Below the pieces are notes generated by a model, which was not told the origin of the DNA, made no database searches, and was given only the letters and a program-made list of their open reading frames with translations. A program made the translations under genes and the position numbers. 64,000 nt of DNA, taken from Vibrio sp. FE10. Its GTDB lineage: Bacteria; Pseudomonadota; Gammaproteobacteria; Enterobacterales; Vibrionaceae. This document shows positions 34,097-43,192 of this stretch, one piece after another (the first letter of the stretch is position 1; the number at the start of each line of letters is the position of its first letter). The stretch spans positions 372,001-436,000 of the forward strand of contig NZ_AP028068.1 in assembly GCF_030297155.1 (NCBI RefSeq). The letters run 5' to 3'.

Positions 34097-36001
34097 ATGA
34101 TCACGACATTGATCAATCAAGATTTGATTAAGCTTTCGCTTAGCGCTAATTCAAAAGAAGACGTATTTAAAGAGCTGATAGACGTGCTGTACGCACAAGG
34201 TCGAATTTCAGACAAAGCACAGTTTCTTACCGACATTAAGGCGCGTGAAGAACAGGGCAATACAGGGTTTGAAGAAGGCATCGCGCTACCACACGCAAAA
34301 AGCAGCGCGGTGATCAAACCCGCGGTTGTTATCGGCATCCATAAACAGGGCATCGAGTACGGCGCCGATGACGGTCAGCCATCAAAACTATTCTTTATGA
34401 TTGCCTCTCCTGATGGCGGCGATAATCACCATATCGAAGTACTAGCAGAGCTTTCTTCAAAACTGATTGAAGAAGGCTTTATCGAAAGCTTCATGAATGC
34501 TCAATCTGAACAAGCCGCATTGGAACTACTGCTTACCAAACCTGAACCTTCAGCAACCGAAACCAACATTGAGAAGCAAGGTTTCATCATTGGCGTGACT
34601 GGCTGTCCTGCTGGCGTTGCACACACTTATTTGGCAGCAGAAGCACTAGAGAAAGGCGCTGCAGCACTTGGCTACGACATCAAGGTCGAAACCAACGGTT
34701 CTATTGGTGTTAAGAACAGCCCTACTCAAGAAGAGATTGAACGCGCAGACGCGATTGTCGTGGCTTGTGACAAGCAGGTCGACATGGCTCGCTTTGCTGG
34801 AAAACGTGTCATCTGCACCAACGTAAAAGCGCCAATCAAAGACGCGCAAGGCTTAATTAAACAAGCACTCAACGCACCTAGCTACCAAGCTGAACAAACA
34901 CCAACCAATCAATCTGTTGTAGAAAAAGCCTCACAAGCGCGTTCAGACCTTTATCGTTACTTGATGAATGGCGTATCTCACATGATCCCATTTGTGGTGA
35001 CAGGCGGTCTTTTGATTGCCCTAGCACTAGCCATTGGCGGCGAACCAAGTGAATCCGGTATGGCAATTCCTGCTGGCAGCATGTGGAACCAAATATTAGA
35101 AGTGGGCGTGGTTGCCTTCACCCTGATGATCCCAATATTGGCTGGCTACATTGCTTACGCGATCGCTGACCGTCCTGCCCTAACTCCAGGTTTAATTGGC
35201 GGTTGGATTGCGAACAACGGCTCTTTCTACGGTGCTGACGCCGGTACAGGCTTCATTGGCGCAATCATCGCCGGTCTATTAGTGGGTTACTTCGTTAAAT
35301 GGATCACCTCGTTTAACTACCACAAATTCGTTCAACCACTTGTGCCTATCATGATCGCTCCGATCACTGGTTCTCTATTCATCGCGGGTCTGTTCATCTT
35401 TGTTATTGGCGCACCTATCGCTGGGTTGATGGATGCTCTTACTGCACTACTAACGAGCATGAGCACAGGTAACGTGGTTCTGCTTGGCATCGTATTGGGT
35501 GGCATGGCCGGTTTCGATATGGGTGGCCCATTCAACAAGGTGGCGTTCCTATTCTCGGTCGGCATGATTGCCAGCGGTCAAACTCAGTTCATGGGTGCAA
35601 TGGCGTGTGCAATTCCTGTCGCTCCACTGGGTATGGCTATTGCAACCAGACTTGGCCGTAAGTTCGACTTGTTTGAATCTTCTGAAATTGAAGCGGGCAA
35701 AGCAGCAGGTGCGATGGGCTTGGTGGGTATCTCTGAAGGTGCGATTCCTTTCGCAGCTCAAGACCCGATGTCAGTTATCCCTGCCAACGTGCTTGGCTCA
35801 ATGACGGCCGCGGTAATGGCGTTCTCATTTGGTATCACCAACAGCGTTGCTCACGGTGGTCCGGTTGTCGCTCTACTAGGCGCAATGAACTACCCAATGC
35901 TGGCACTTCTGTGCATGGCATCTGGTGCGGGCGTGACGGCGGTTACTTGTATCGCGCTTAAAAATCTACGCAAAGCCAAGCTAACGACAGCAGCGGCTTA
36001 A
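34097..36001 (+). CDS. manP: PTS mannose/fructose enzyme IIA-IIB-IIC (ManP-like)
   Basis: 634-residue PTS permease, domain order A-B-C. IIA at 1-150 has H66 (GIALPHAKS). IIB at about 162-265 has C170 (IGVTGCPAGVAHTYLA). IIC at about 285-625 has GFDMGGPFNKVAFLFSVG and VGISEGAIPFAAQDP. The first 150 residues closely parallel the IIA of the protein at 27090. The next gene is manA, whose product isomerises mannose 6-phosphate, so mannose is the probable sugar, as reported for the homologous V. cholerae pair. It is divergent from the AraC gene and the stretch before manA holds a long stem-loop. Confidence 0.88.
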   Translation: MITTLINQDLIKLSLSANSKEDVFKELIDVLYAQGRISDKAQFLTDIKAREEQGNTGFEEGIALPHAKSSAVIKPAVVIGIHKQGIEYGADDGQPSKLFFMIASPDGGDNHHIEVLAELSSKLIEEGFIESFMNAQSEQAALELLLTKPEPSATETNIEKQGFIIGVTGCPAGVAHTYLAAEALEKGAAALGYDIKVETNGSIGVKNSPTQEEIERADAIVVACDKQVDMARFAGKRVICTNVKAPIKDAQGLIKQALNAPSYQAEQTPTNQSVVEKASQARSDLYRYLMNGVSHMIPFVVTGGLLIALALAIGGEPSESGMAIPAGSMWNQILEVGVVAFTLMIPILAGYIAYAIADRPALTPGLIGGWIANNGSFYGADAGTGFIGAIIAGLLVGYFVKWITSFNYHKFVQPLVPIMIAPITGSLFIAGLFIFVIGAPIAGLMDALTALLTSMSTGNVVLLGIVLGGMAGFDMGGPFNKVAFLFSVGMIASGQTQFMGAMACAIPVAPLGMAIATRLGRKFDLFESSEIEAGKAAGAMGLVGISEGAIPFAAQDPMSVIPANVLGSMTAAVMAFSFGITNSVAHGGPVVALLGAMNYPMLALLCMASGAGVTAVTCIALKNLRKAKLTTAAA

Positions 36002-36018
36002 GTCATTTCAACTCCAAT

Positions 36019-36085
36019 GGCCTGAGCCCTTCTACTCTACTGTTTTAGTAGCTAATAGTTTTTACTAACGAGTAGAGCTCAAGCC
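36019..36085 (+). promoter_or_regulatory. Stem-loop reaching the manA ribosome site
   Basis: TCTACTC (36031-36037) pairs with GAGTAGA (36070-36076); GAGC (36024-36027) with GCTC (36077-36080); GGC (36019-36021) with GCC (36083-36085), ending at the ATG at 36086. The presumed ribosome site GAGTAGAGCTC is inside the stem. It may limit manA translation unless opened by ribosomes or a trans factor. Confidence 0.5.
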
Positions 36086-37327
36086 ATGTTTCCCTTCATG
36101 GTGATTTCGATGTCTGATTTTTCTTTAGCGAACGACTCGTTCGTACAACGCTTTTTCTACCCTATGACCAACGTGATTCAAAACTACGCATGGGGTAGCC
36201 CTTCTTCGTTTAGCCAACTGTTTGGTATTGATAACCAATCTGGTGAGCCGCAAGCGGAGATCTGGATGGGCGCTCATCCTAATGGTTGCTCAATGGTGAC
36301 TGATAACGGGCAACAAACCACTCTATCGAACCTGATTTCTAAGAACCTAAACTTGTTTTTAAGCGAGAAAGTGGCGAGTCGCTTTGGTGAGCTGCCGTAT
36401 CTGTTCAAGGTATTGGCGGCTGAGAAAGCGCTCTCTGTTCAGGTACATCCAAACAAACAGCAAGCCGAATCTGGCTATGCTCTTGAAGAGCAGCAAGGCA
36501 TTCCGATGACAGCTGGCAATCGTAACTACAAGGATGCCAACCACAAGCCAGAACTGGTGTATGCCCTAACCGACTACACCGCGATGAATGGTTTTAGATC
36601 AATCAACGAGATCCTTGAGCACTTCCACTACCTCGATATTCCAGAGCTGCATTCGATGGTCAATGACCTAGCGGGCGATCAAACCCCTAATGGATTAGCG
36701 TGCTTTTTTGAGAGCTTACTGTCTTTAGAAGGCGAACAAAAAGGAATGGCGCTTACCATGTTGATCATGAAGGCCAAGCTTTCTGATAAGCGTGTATTCC
36801 AATTGATTTCAGAACTGGAAGATCAATACCCAGGTGATGTCGGCCTGTTCGCTCCGCTACTATTGAATGTGATTACCCTAAAGCCTGGGCAAGCGATGTA
36901 TTTAGATGCGGAGACACCCCACGCTTACATCAAAGGGACGGGCTTAGAAATCATGGCGAACTCAGACAACGTGTTGCGTGCCGGGTTAACGCCTAAGTAC
37001 ATGGACGTGAATGAGCTGGTATCTTGTACTCGGTTTAATGAAAAGCCTGCGGATAGATTACTGCTCAGCCCGATTGAGCAAGGTGATGTAATGGAATACC
37101 AAATTCCAGTTGAGGACTTTAAGTTCTCTATCGTGCAAAACTCACAGAAACGACAGATCACAACCGAAGGCGCCGAGATCCTATTGCCGCTCGACGAATC
37201 TATGGTGCTCACTCACCAATGTGGTGAAACCTGCGTAATTGAGAAAGGCCAATCCGTATTCATTCCGGCTTATGCTGAGAGTTACAAACTGGATTGCGTT
37301 GGACGCGTAGCGCGCGCTTACAGCTAG
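36086..37327 (+). CDS. manA: Mannose-6-phosphate isomerase, class I
   Basis: Cytoplasmic zinc enzyme converting mannose 6-phosphate to fructose 6-phosphate. The zinc ligands are visible as QVHP (Q-x-H), the glutamate in NHKPELV, and the histidine in ETPHAYIKG; the conserved ANSDNVLRAGLTPKY motif follows. Residues from VIQNYAWGS onward align with the E. coli start, so the first 25 or so residues are an extension. ATGs at 36110 and 36164 are alternatives, the last giving an E. coli-like N-terminus. Total length from 36086 is 413 residues. It follows manP and completes mannose entry into glycolysis. Confidence 0.9.
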   Translation: MFPFMVISMSDFSLANDSFVQRFFYPMTNVIQNYAWGSPSSFSQLFGIDNQSGEPQAEIWMGAHPNGCSMVTDNGQQTTLSNLISKNLNLFLSEKVASRFGELPYLFKVLAAEKALSVQVHPNKQQAESGYALEEQQGIPMTAGNRNYKDANHKPELVYALTDYTAMNGFRSINEILEHFHYLDIPELHSMVNDLAGDQTPNGLACFFESLLSLEGEQKGMALTMLIMKAKLSDKRVFQLISELEDQYPGDVGLFAPLLLNVITLKPGQAMYLDAETPHAYIKGTGLEIMANSDNVLRAGLTPKYMDVNELVSCTRFNEKPADRLLLSPIEQGDVMEYQIPVEDFKFSIVQNSQKRQITTEGAEILLPLDESMVLTHQCGETCVIEKGQSVFIPAYAESYKLDCVGRVARAYS

Positions 37328-37337
37328 CTCCCTCAGA

Positions 37338-37372
37338 ACTCAGTACTCAGTACTCAGTACTCAGTACTCAGT
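37338..37372. repeat. Tandem 7-base repeat ACTCAGT, five copies
   Basis: Five exact units, with a degenerate copy (CCTCAGA) just before. It starts 10 bases after the manA stop codon and ends 11 bases before a terminator hairpin. Confidence 0.9.
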
Positions 37373-37383
37373 ACACACCGTAC

Positions 37384-37409
37384 ATGCCCTGCTTTTGCGG
37401 GGCATTTTT
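37384..37409 (+). terminator. Rho-independent terminator after manA
   Basis: ATGCCCTGC and GCGGGGCAT pair with one G-U around TTTT, then a T run. Confidence 0.87.
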
Positions 37410-37462
37410 GTTTTTGACGGAGGCTATTAGCGTGTCAAAAGCATAATCAAGACGCCATCAAA

Positions 37463-37501
37463 CATGACCCAAATCACACCGCATTAATGATGCAAATCAC
37501 A
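37463..37501. promoter_or_regulatory. Two tandem CRP-like half-perfect sites before the PTS IIA gene
   Basis: CATGA-N6-TCACA (37463-37478) and AATGA-N6-TCACA (37486-37501), 23 bases apart, about two helical turns. Each matches eight of ten core positions. They precede the IIA-IICB operon. Called by eye. Confidence 0.35.
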
Positions 37502-37613
37502 CTTAATTTTGCTGGATACAAATGTACAGTGAAGGGCTTTTATTTGCTATTTCGCGAATCGGGTTAATCCATTAATTTTAATTCAAGAACTTCAATAGTG
37601 AATGAGTTAATAA

Positions 37614-38054
37614 ATGATCACACAGCTAACCAACGTCAACTTAATTAATAACAACCTTCAAGCGAATAATAAAAAAGAACTGTTTGAAGAATTGGCAGGC
37701 ATGTTATTTGAGAACAACCGAATCAGTAATAAAGAAGCCTTCTTGGCAGACATTGAAATTCGTGAATCTCAAAGCATCACCTCAATGGATGGCATCGCTT
37801 ACCCGCACTCAAAAAGCAAGGCTGTAACTGAGCCGGCAATTGCGGTCGGTGTTAAGCGTGAAGGCATTGAGTATGGCGATGAAGACGGCATTAACCCAAC
37901 CGTATTTTTTATGATTGCCTCTCCGGATAACGGTGCTGACCATCATATTTATGTACTACAAGAACTATTTGGAAAATTCAGCGATGAATTTATTCAATAT
38001 ATCCATAACGCAAAAGACGAACAACAGATCCTTAATATTTTAATTAATTCATAA
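37614..38054 (+). CDS. PTS fructose-family enzyme IIA, free-standing
   Basis: 146-residue IIA protein with the phosphohistidine H65 in GIAYPHSKSKA and the FFMIASPDNGADHHI stretch shared with the IIA domains of the two IIABC proteins. It is followed 13 bases later by the IICB gene, and together they form a complete A plus C-B permease. The asparagine-rich N-terminus is AT-rich at DNA level. The sugar is not determined. Confidence 0.9.
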   Translation: MITQLTNVNLINNNLQANNKKELFEELAGMLFENNRISNKEAFLADIEIRESQSITSMDGIAYPHSKSKAVTEPAIAVGVKREGIEYGDEDGINPTVFFMIASPDNGADHHIYVLQELFGKFSDEFIQYIHNAKDEQQILNILINS

Positions 38055-38067
38055 GGCGTAGAAAATT

Positions 38068-39483
38068 ATGAGCACCCTAACAACTCAAGCTACGAATACC
38101 AATAATAAAAATAGTAGTAGCGACTTTAAAAAAATCCTTAGTACCATGAAAGGCCACCTGCTTTTCGGAACCTCACACATGCTGCCTTTCATCGTAGCCG
38201 GTGGTGTTCTACTGGCTTTAGCGGTCATGGCATCTGGCAAAGGTGCAGTACCAGCAGACGGTTTGCTGGCAGACATCTCTAATATCGGTATCAAAGGCCT
38301 TGTTCTTTTCCCAATCATTCTTGGCGGCTTTATTGGTTACTCAATTGCAGATAAACCAGCGCTAGCGCCAGCGATGATCTCTTCTGGCATCATGGCTGAC
38401 ATGGGCGGCGGCTTCCTTGGTTGTATCGTGGCAGGCTTTATCGCCGGTGGCGTGGTGTTCCAACTTAAGAAGATCCCGCTTTCTGCGAACATGACGGCGC
38501 TGGGTGCTTACTTCATCTACCCGCTTCTAGGCACGTTAATCTCTGCAGGTATCGTTCTTTGGGGCATCGGTGAGCCAATCAAACTGTTCATGTCTTCTAT
38601 GAACGAGTTCTTAGCTTCAATGGCTGGCGCATCTAAGATGGTTCTGGGCACAATCCTTGGCGGTATGACTGCGTTTGATATGGGCGGCCCTATCAACAAA
38701 GTAGCGACCCTATTTGCTCAAACTCAAGTAGACACACAACCATGGCTAATGGGTGGCGTAGGCATCGCGATTTGTACACCTCCTCTAGGTATGGCTCTGG
38801 CGACTTTCCTATTCAAAAACAAGTTCTCGAAACAAGAGCAAGAGGCAGGTAAAGCGGCAGCAATCATGGGTTCTATTGGTATCTCTGAAGGTGCTATTCC
38901 GTTCGCAGCGAACGACCCAATGCGCGTACTTCCTTCAATCGTTGCCGGAGGTATCGTGGGTTGTGTGTTTGGCTTCATGACAGACGTTCTACTACACGCA
39001 CCTTGGGGCGGCCTAATCACTGCGCCAGTATCAAGCAACATTCCAATGTACGTCGTCGGTATTGCGCTTGGCTCACTAACTACAGCGGTTATCGTTGGCT
39101 TCTGGAAACCAGTCGCGGTTGAAACAGAAGAAGACATGCTTGAAGCAGCGCCAGTACAAGCTCAATCGGCTCCTGAAGCAGGTGAAGGCGAGTACGACAT
39201 CGTAGCAGTAACATGTTGCCCATCTGGCGTTGCACACACCTTCATGGCAGCGAAAGCACTAGAGAAAGCAGGCTTGGCAGCAGGCCTTAAGATTAAGGTA
39301 GAAACACAAGGTCAAAACGGTATTCAGAACCGCATCACCGACCTAGATGTGGCGAACGCAAGACTGGTTATCTTGGCTCACGATATTCAAGTGAAAGACG
39401 CACACCGCTTTGCTAATGCGAACGTGATTGAGTGTTCAACTAAGGAAGCAATGAAGAAAGCTGCGACTATGGTGGCTATCTAA
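38068..39483 (+). CDS. PTS fructose/mannose-family enzyme IIC-IIB
   Basis: 471-residue membrane permease. IIC covers about 25-345 with GTSHMLPFIVAGGVLLALAV, FDMGGPINKVATLFAQTQV and GISEGAIPFAANDP. IIB covers about 375-471 with phosphocysteine C384 (VTCCPSGVAHTF). Its IIC and IIB domains closely resemble those of the protein at 27090, so the two probably arose by duplication with IIA split off here. The neighbouring free IIA gene supplies the missing domain. Transports a hexose, likely fructose- or mannose-like, by inference. Confidence 0.9.
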   Translation: MSTLTTQATNTNNKNSSSDFKKILSTMKGHLLFGTSHMLPFIVAGGVLLALAVMASGKGAVPADGLLADISNIGIKGLVLFPIILGGFIGYSIADKPALAPAMISSGIMADMGGGFLGCIVAGFIAGGVVFQLKKIPLSANMTALGAYFIYPLLGTLISAGIVLWGIGEPIKLFMSSMNEFLASMAGASKMVLGTILGGMTAFDMGGPINKVATLFAQTQVDTQPWLMGGVGIAICTPPLGMALATFLFKNKFSKQEQEAGKAAAIMGSIGISEGAIPFAANDPMRVLPSIVAGGIVGCVFGFMTDVLLHAPWGGLITAPVSSNIPMYVVGIALGSLTTAVIVGFWKPVAVETEEDMLEAAPVQAQSAPEAGEGEYDIVAVTCCPSGVAHTFMAAKALEKAGLAAGLKIKVETQGQNGIQNRITDLDVANARLVILAHDIQVKDAHRFANANVIECSTKEAMKKAATMVAI

Positions 39484-39530
39484 AACCTGAAACAAGTTAG
39501 AAGATAAAATTACTACCCCCTAGTAACTAA

Positions 39531-39563
39531 AATCCCCATTCGTTTTGTCAGCGAATGGGGATT
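39531..39563. terminator. Bidirectional terminator between PTS and ABC operons
   Basis: AATCCCCATTCG (39531-39542) pairs with CGAATGGGGATT (39552-39563), separating convergent operons. Confidence 0.87.
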
Positions 39564-39616
39564 TGTTTATCTAGTACGAATTGGTCACAAACTTTAGCTC
39601 TGTAACGTCAGTTTGA

Positions 39617-40753
39617 TCAGCCTTGAGGAACAAGGGTCTCTTCGGTTCCCAAATCAAACAAGTGACACTGTAGCGTATTAAAGTGAAGTGCTGTCTCTTC
39701 TCCGCTGTTTGCAATTCGGTCTGCATCGAAAGGGACACGTGCCACCAGCTTGTCTGCTCCGAGTTTGAAATAGAGATACAGTTCATTACCCATAGACTCG
39801 ACAACATCTAGCCTGTGCGTTTGAGTATTCACTTCCGACAGCGGCGCATCGTGATTAGCGAGTTGAATATGTTCAGGGCGAACACCAAACCACAACCACT
39901 CTCCTACTTTTTCACGGGCGATAGCCTGCTTGTCTTGTGGCAGCGTCCAGCGTGCTCCACTTTCTGATACCACGTTCATCACACCGTCAATCTCATCCAC
40001 CCTAACCTTGATAAGATTCATGGCTGGCGAACCAATAAAGCCTGCGACAAACTTATTGGCTGGGTACTGATAAAGATTCATCGGCGTATCAACTTGCATG
40101 ATCTCACCTTGATTCAATACACAGATACGATCGCCAAGAGTCATCGCTTCCACCTGATCGTGTGTCACGTAGATCATGGTGGCGTTTTGCCCTTCTTGCT
40201 TCAGATTGTTGTGCAGCTGCGCAATACTGACACGAGTCGAAACACGCAGCTTTGCATCCAAGTTAGACAAAGGCTCATCAAACAAAAACACATCTGGCTT
40301 ACGCACCATGGCACGACCTAGAGCCACACGCTGCCTTTGACCCCCAGACATTTCACCCGGCTTGTTATTTAGCAGATGCTCGATATCCAACGTCTTGGCT
40401 GCGTCTTCAATACGTTCATTGATTTCATGCTTTGGCAGCTTTTGTTGCTTAAGGCCAAAAGCCATATTTTCATACACCGACATGTGCGGATAAAGCGCGT
40501 AGTTCTGAAACACCATCGAGATGCCGCGATCTTTAGGTGGCAGCTCGTTCACACGCTTATCGCCAATGTAGACATCGCCTTCTGAGATATCTTCAAGGCC
40601 AGCGATCATTCGAAGCGTGGTGGATTTTGCGCAGCCAGACGGCCCAACAAACACCATAAACTCACCTTCGCGAATATTAAGATCGACACCGTGCACGGCC
40701 TTAAAACCATTTGGGTAGGTTTTTTCTACCCCTCTCAGTGTGACTTCAGCCAT
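39617..40753 (-). CDS. ABC transporter ATP-binding protein (UgpC/MalK type)
   Basis: 378-residue ATPase of the carbohydrate-uptake CUT1 class. Walker A is GPSGCAKST near 37-45, with alanine where glycine is more usual; the signature is MSGGQRQRVALGRAM near 134-148; Walker B is DVFLFDEPLSNLD; the H-loop is YVTHDQVEAM. The C-terminal regulatory domain follows from about 240. It is the last gene of the ABC-PHP-HAD operon and drives the two permeases encoded upstream. Similar proteins energise glycerol-3-phosphate, maltose and other oligosaccharide importers. Confidence 0.92.
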   Translation of the reverse strand: MAEVTLRGVEKTYPNGFKAVHGVDLNIREGEFMVFVGPSGCAKSTTLRMIAGLEDISEGDVYIGDKRVNELPPKDRGISMVFQNYALYPHMSVYENMAFGLKQQKLPKHEINERIEDAAKTLDIEHLLNNKPGEMSGGQRQRVALGRAMVRKPDVFLFDEPLSNLDAKLRVSTRVSIAQLHNNLKQEGQNATMIYVTHDQVEAMTLGDRICVLNQGEIMQVDTPMNLYQYPANKFVAGFIGSPAMNLIKVRVDEIDGVMNVVSESGARWTLPQDKQAIAREKVGEWLWFGVRPEHIQLANHDAPLSEVNTQTHRLDVVESMGNELYLYFKLGADKLVARVPFDADRIANSGEETALHFNTLQCHLFDLGTEETLVPQG

Positions 40754-40810
40754 AACCTGTCCTTAAATCAATTCGTTAAATACTATCTTTGGAATCTGTC
40801 GTTAAACGTT

Positions 40811-41545
40811 TTAACCACGTTCTTGCAGTTGATTGAACTCAAAATGCGCGACCGATGCGATAACCAGATCCGCCACAGGTTCTAACTCGCTGTGTTGCGC
40901 AGTGCCAGTCAGCACGCCAACATTGCTTGCGCCTGCGTTACGGCCAAATTCCATATCTGAAACCGTGTCACCAAACATGATCACTTCGTGTGGCTCAATG
41001 CCGCACTTTTCACAGAATGCATTGAGCAGTGCGGGCGCTGGTTTAGGTTCGATATCGCCATCGGAGTAACCGACATAATCGAACATCTCGCTCAACCCCG
41101 ATTGCTCTAGCGTGTAGATGGTTGAGTCTTTGGTATCAGCAGTCGCGATGCCTAAAATCATGCCTTGTTGCTTGAACAGACCGAGCTTTTCGGGCACACC
41201 CGGTAGGGCTTCAATCCAACTTGGATTCTCTTCCACTTCGTCATTGAAAGCCGCTTTGGTCACCTTAGTAAACTCAGCGAGCGAGACATCAGGTTGCAGC
41301 ATGTTGAACCACGCTGTCGCGGTATCTTCCACTGGGTTTGAGGCTAATAGTCCATAGTTATCAACCACATCACCTTCCACGCCAATGGCTAAGAGTAACT
41401 CAACAGGTGTGACAGTTTGATTACCTTGATGTTGGTCAGTGAAGGATTTCACACGCTCACAAGCACCACGAGAAACGTTGAGCCACATCTTGTGGAACTC
41501 TAACAATGTGCCGTCTTTATCAAATAACATCGCCTTAAACTTCAT
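40811..41545 (-). CDS. HAD-family phosphatase
   Basis: 244-residue haloacid-dehalogenase-like hydrolase. Motif I is LFDKDGTLL (nucleophile D9 or so), motif II lies in GIATADTKDS near 130-140, the KP lysine is in GDIEPKPAP near 170, and motif IV is VIMFGDTVSDMEFGRNAG near 195-212. The overall form is a phosphoglycolate phosphatase-like monomer. Its start overlaps the end of the PHP-hydrolase gene by 11 bases. In an operon with an importer and a phosphoesterase-like protein, it probably releases phosphate from the imported compound. Substrate unproven. Confidence 0.86.
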   Translation of the reverse strand: MKFKAMLFDKDGTLLEFHKMWLNVSRGACERVKSFTDQHQGNQTVTPVELLLAIGVEGDVVDNYGLLASNPVEDTATAWFNMLQPDVSLAEFTKVTKAAFNDEVEENPSWIEALPGVPEKLGLFKQQGMILGIATADTKDSTIYTLEQSGLSEMFDYVGYSDGDIEPKPAPALLNAFCEKCGIEPHEVIMFGDTVSDMEFGRNAGASNVGVLTGTAQHSELEPVADLVIASVAHFEFNQLQERG

Positions 41546-43043
41546 CACGGCTCACTCGCTCCATTAGTTCTCCCCAAGTACGCACTAGGGGTTGGTTAAA
41601 TTCTGGTTGTTTACCGTCGAATACGGCATTGATGCAGCCTTCAAACTCACGTTCGTCAGATGCAGGTTGAGTGCTGTTGATTAATGCTAAAGAAAGCTCT
41701 CCACGACGAATATCGACACGACACCAACGGTAGCCCTCATCAACATGGATACTTTGCAGCTCATCACTCAGAGCGATTCGTTCAACAATCTCACCATCCA
41801 CCACGCACTCAGCGTAGTAAGGGTTTTCTGAATCAGAGACTGCGATTCGGTATGTTAGTGGCTGACCTTGAGAATCGTTGCCCGGTAGCAAGTCGCCTAA
41901 GTTGATGTCAAACTTCAGGCCACAGCGGCGCTCTAGGTAAACTTGCCCATTACGCAAACCAGACAAGATGCCTTCGCCGCTCAAGCCATGGCTGTAAACG
42001 AAAGTTGATGGGTCACCGTAGATAGAGGGCTCATTCGCTTTTGGATTTCGTTCATGGGGCTCAAGGTGTGAATCGCTGCCGCCAATCGCGGTAATTCTCT
42101 GGCCGCAACTCCACATTTCATTGAGAACCAATAGCGCTTCTTCGGTCGCTTTTGGCGAGGTCGACCAAGTTGGGTCACAACACACTTCGAACGTAGACAC
42201 TTGGCTGAGATCCACTTGATCGTAATGCCAATGCCACGGCTTCATCATCGGGTGATTAATGCCAAGGGAACTGTGTCCGCCATTGTGTCCACTTCTAGCT
42301 AAGCTCAATCCCGCTTCCATGGTCGCTTGGCTGCTGTGTTCAACGTCTCTAAGGTCCAAAGACTTAACCGGGCCATGCACGTTGAAGTGCCCGAGATCTG
42401 TCGTGACTTCTAACGCGGGTAAGAACAAGCACTGGTTTGATACGGGCAATTTAGGTTGGCAGATGTTGTGCTCAGTGAAGAAGAAGAAATCGAGTCCTTG
42501 TGATTCCACAATGTCTTTAGCCGCTGCCAAGGTATTGTGACCATCAGAAAGCTGAGTGTGAGCGTGTAAATCGCCACGATACCAGCGGGAATCAGAACTC
42601 AGCATGTGGCTGTAATCAAACTCGATATCGTGATCAACTGTTACCGTTGGGTTCAGTTCTAGCTCACTCTCAATTCCGTCAGTGCCTAGCTCATTAGAAT
42701 GATTAACTAACTCATCAGAGCAAAGCATATCGACTTGATACTGCATCGCGCGCTCGGTGCGAAACTCACCTTCAAGGTTATAAAGTTCTAAGAACCACTC
42801 GCCCGATGGAATCGCGCCATCAATCGCGCCTAGGCCAGAATTTTGCGGTTGGATAGTGAGTGACTTGTGCGCCTTTTCAAACAACACTTTGCCACGAAAT
42901 GCTTGGTTGGCATCATACGCCGCCGCGTATAAGAATCCTTTTTTCACCGTTGTGCCGGTAATCGTTACGCAGTGAGAACCGGCTGGCACATCAAAGGGGA
43001 TACGTACTCTGCCAAACGGCAGCTCACCTTGAAATTGGGTCAT
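41535..43043 (-). CDS. PHP-domain metallohydrolase (CehA/McbA-like)
   Basis: About 502 residues. The first 140 or so form a beta-rich domain. A PHP domain then begins with the HxH metal motif in WYRGDLHAHTQLSDG near 155, continues with FFFFTEHN and LFLPALEVTTDLGHFNV, and contains GGSDSHLEPHERNP near 330. CehA/McbA relatives hydrolyse esters and phosphoesters. Starts at ATG 43043, GTG 43052 or TTG 43055 are all possible; AGGA suits the GTG. No signal peptide is evident, so it should act on substrate delivered by the ABC importer. Confidence 0.82.
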   Translation of the reverse strand: MTQFQGELPFGRVRIPFDVPAGSHCVTITGTTVKKGFLYAAAYDANQAFRGKVLFEKAHKSLTIQPQNSGLGAIDGAIPSGEWFLELYNLEGEFRTERAMQYQVDMLCSDELVNHSNELGTDGIESELELNPTVTVDHDIEFDYSHMLSSDSRWYRGDLHAHTQLSDGHNTLAAAKDIVESQGLDFFFFTEHNICQPKLPVSNQCLFLPALEVTTDLGHFNVHGPVKSLDLRDVEHSSQATMEAGLSLARSGHNGGHSSLGINHPMMKPWHWHYDQVDLSQVSTFEVCCDPTWSTSPKATEEALLVLNEMWSCGQRITAIGGSDSHLEPHERNPKANEPSIYGDPSTFVYSHGLSGEGILSGLRNGQVYLERRCGLKFDINLGDLLPGNDSQGQPLTYRIAVSDSENPYYAECVVDGEIVERIALSDELQSIHVDEGYRWCRVDIRRGELSLALINSTQPASDEREFEGCINAVFDGKQPEFNQPLVRTWGELMERVSRDEV

Positions 43044-43082
43044 TGTCTTCACCAAATTCGTCCTAATTGAAGGACTGGGTCA

Positions 43083-43111
43083 AAAAGAGGCCCACCCGAA
43101 TAGATGGGCCT
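43083..43111 (-). terminator. Hairpin with T run between binding-protein and PHP genes
   Basis: AGGCCCA (43088-43094) pairs with TGGGCCT (43105-43111); on the minus strand a T run follows. Inside the operon, such elements often raise the amount of binding protein relative to downstream genes. Confidence 0.65.
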
Positions 43112-43144
43112 TTGTTAGTTCATCGCTCGTTATTAATCGCTGCT

Positions 43145-43192
43145 GGCTATTAACAACTATTCATTGCTAATCGCTCTTCGTTACTAATAGCC
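43145..43192. repeat. Inverted repeat in a low-complexity spacer
   Basis: GGCTATTA (43145-43152) and TAATAGCC (43185-43192) flank a stretch with repeated TAATCGCT-like words (from about 43120 to 43202). It lies in the spacer after the binding-protein gene. Function not evident. Confidence 0.55.

Noticed and set aside
18951..37372. CRISPR-like array from the short tandem repeats
   Set aside because: The repeats are contiguous 7-base units without spacers, and no cas genes are present.
27090..39483. Genomic island integrated by a mobile element
   Set aside because: No integrase, attachment-site duplication or tRNA lies at the borders, and composition matches the surroundings.
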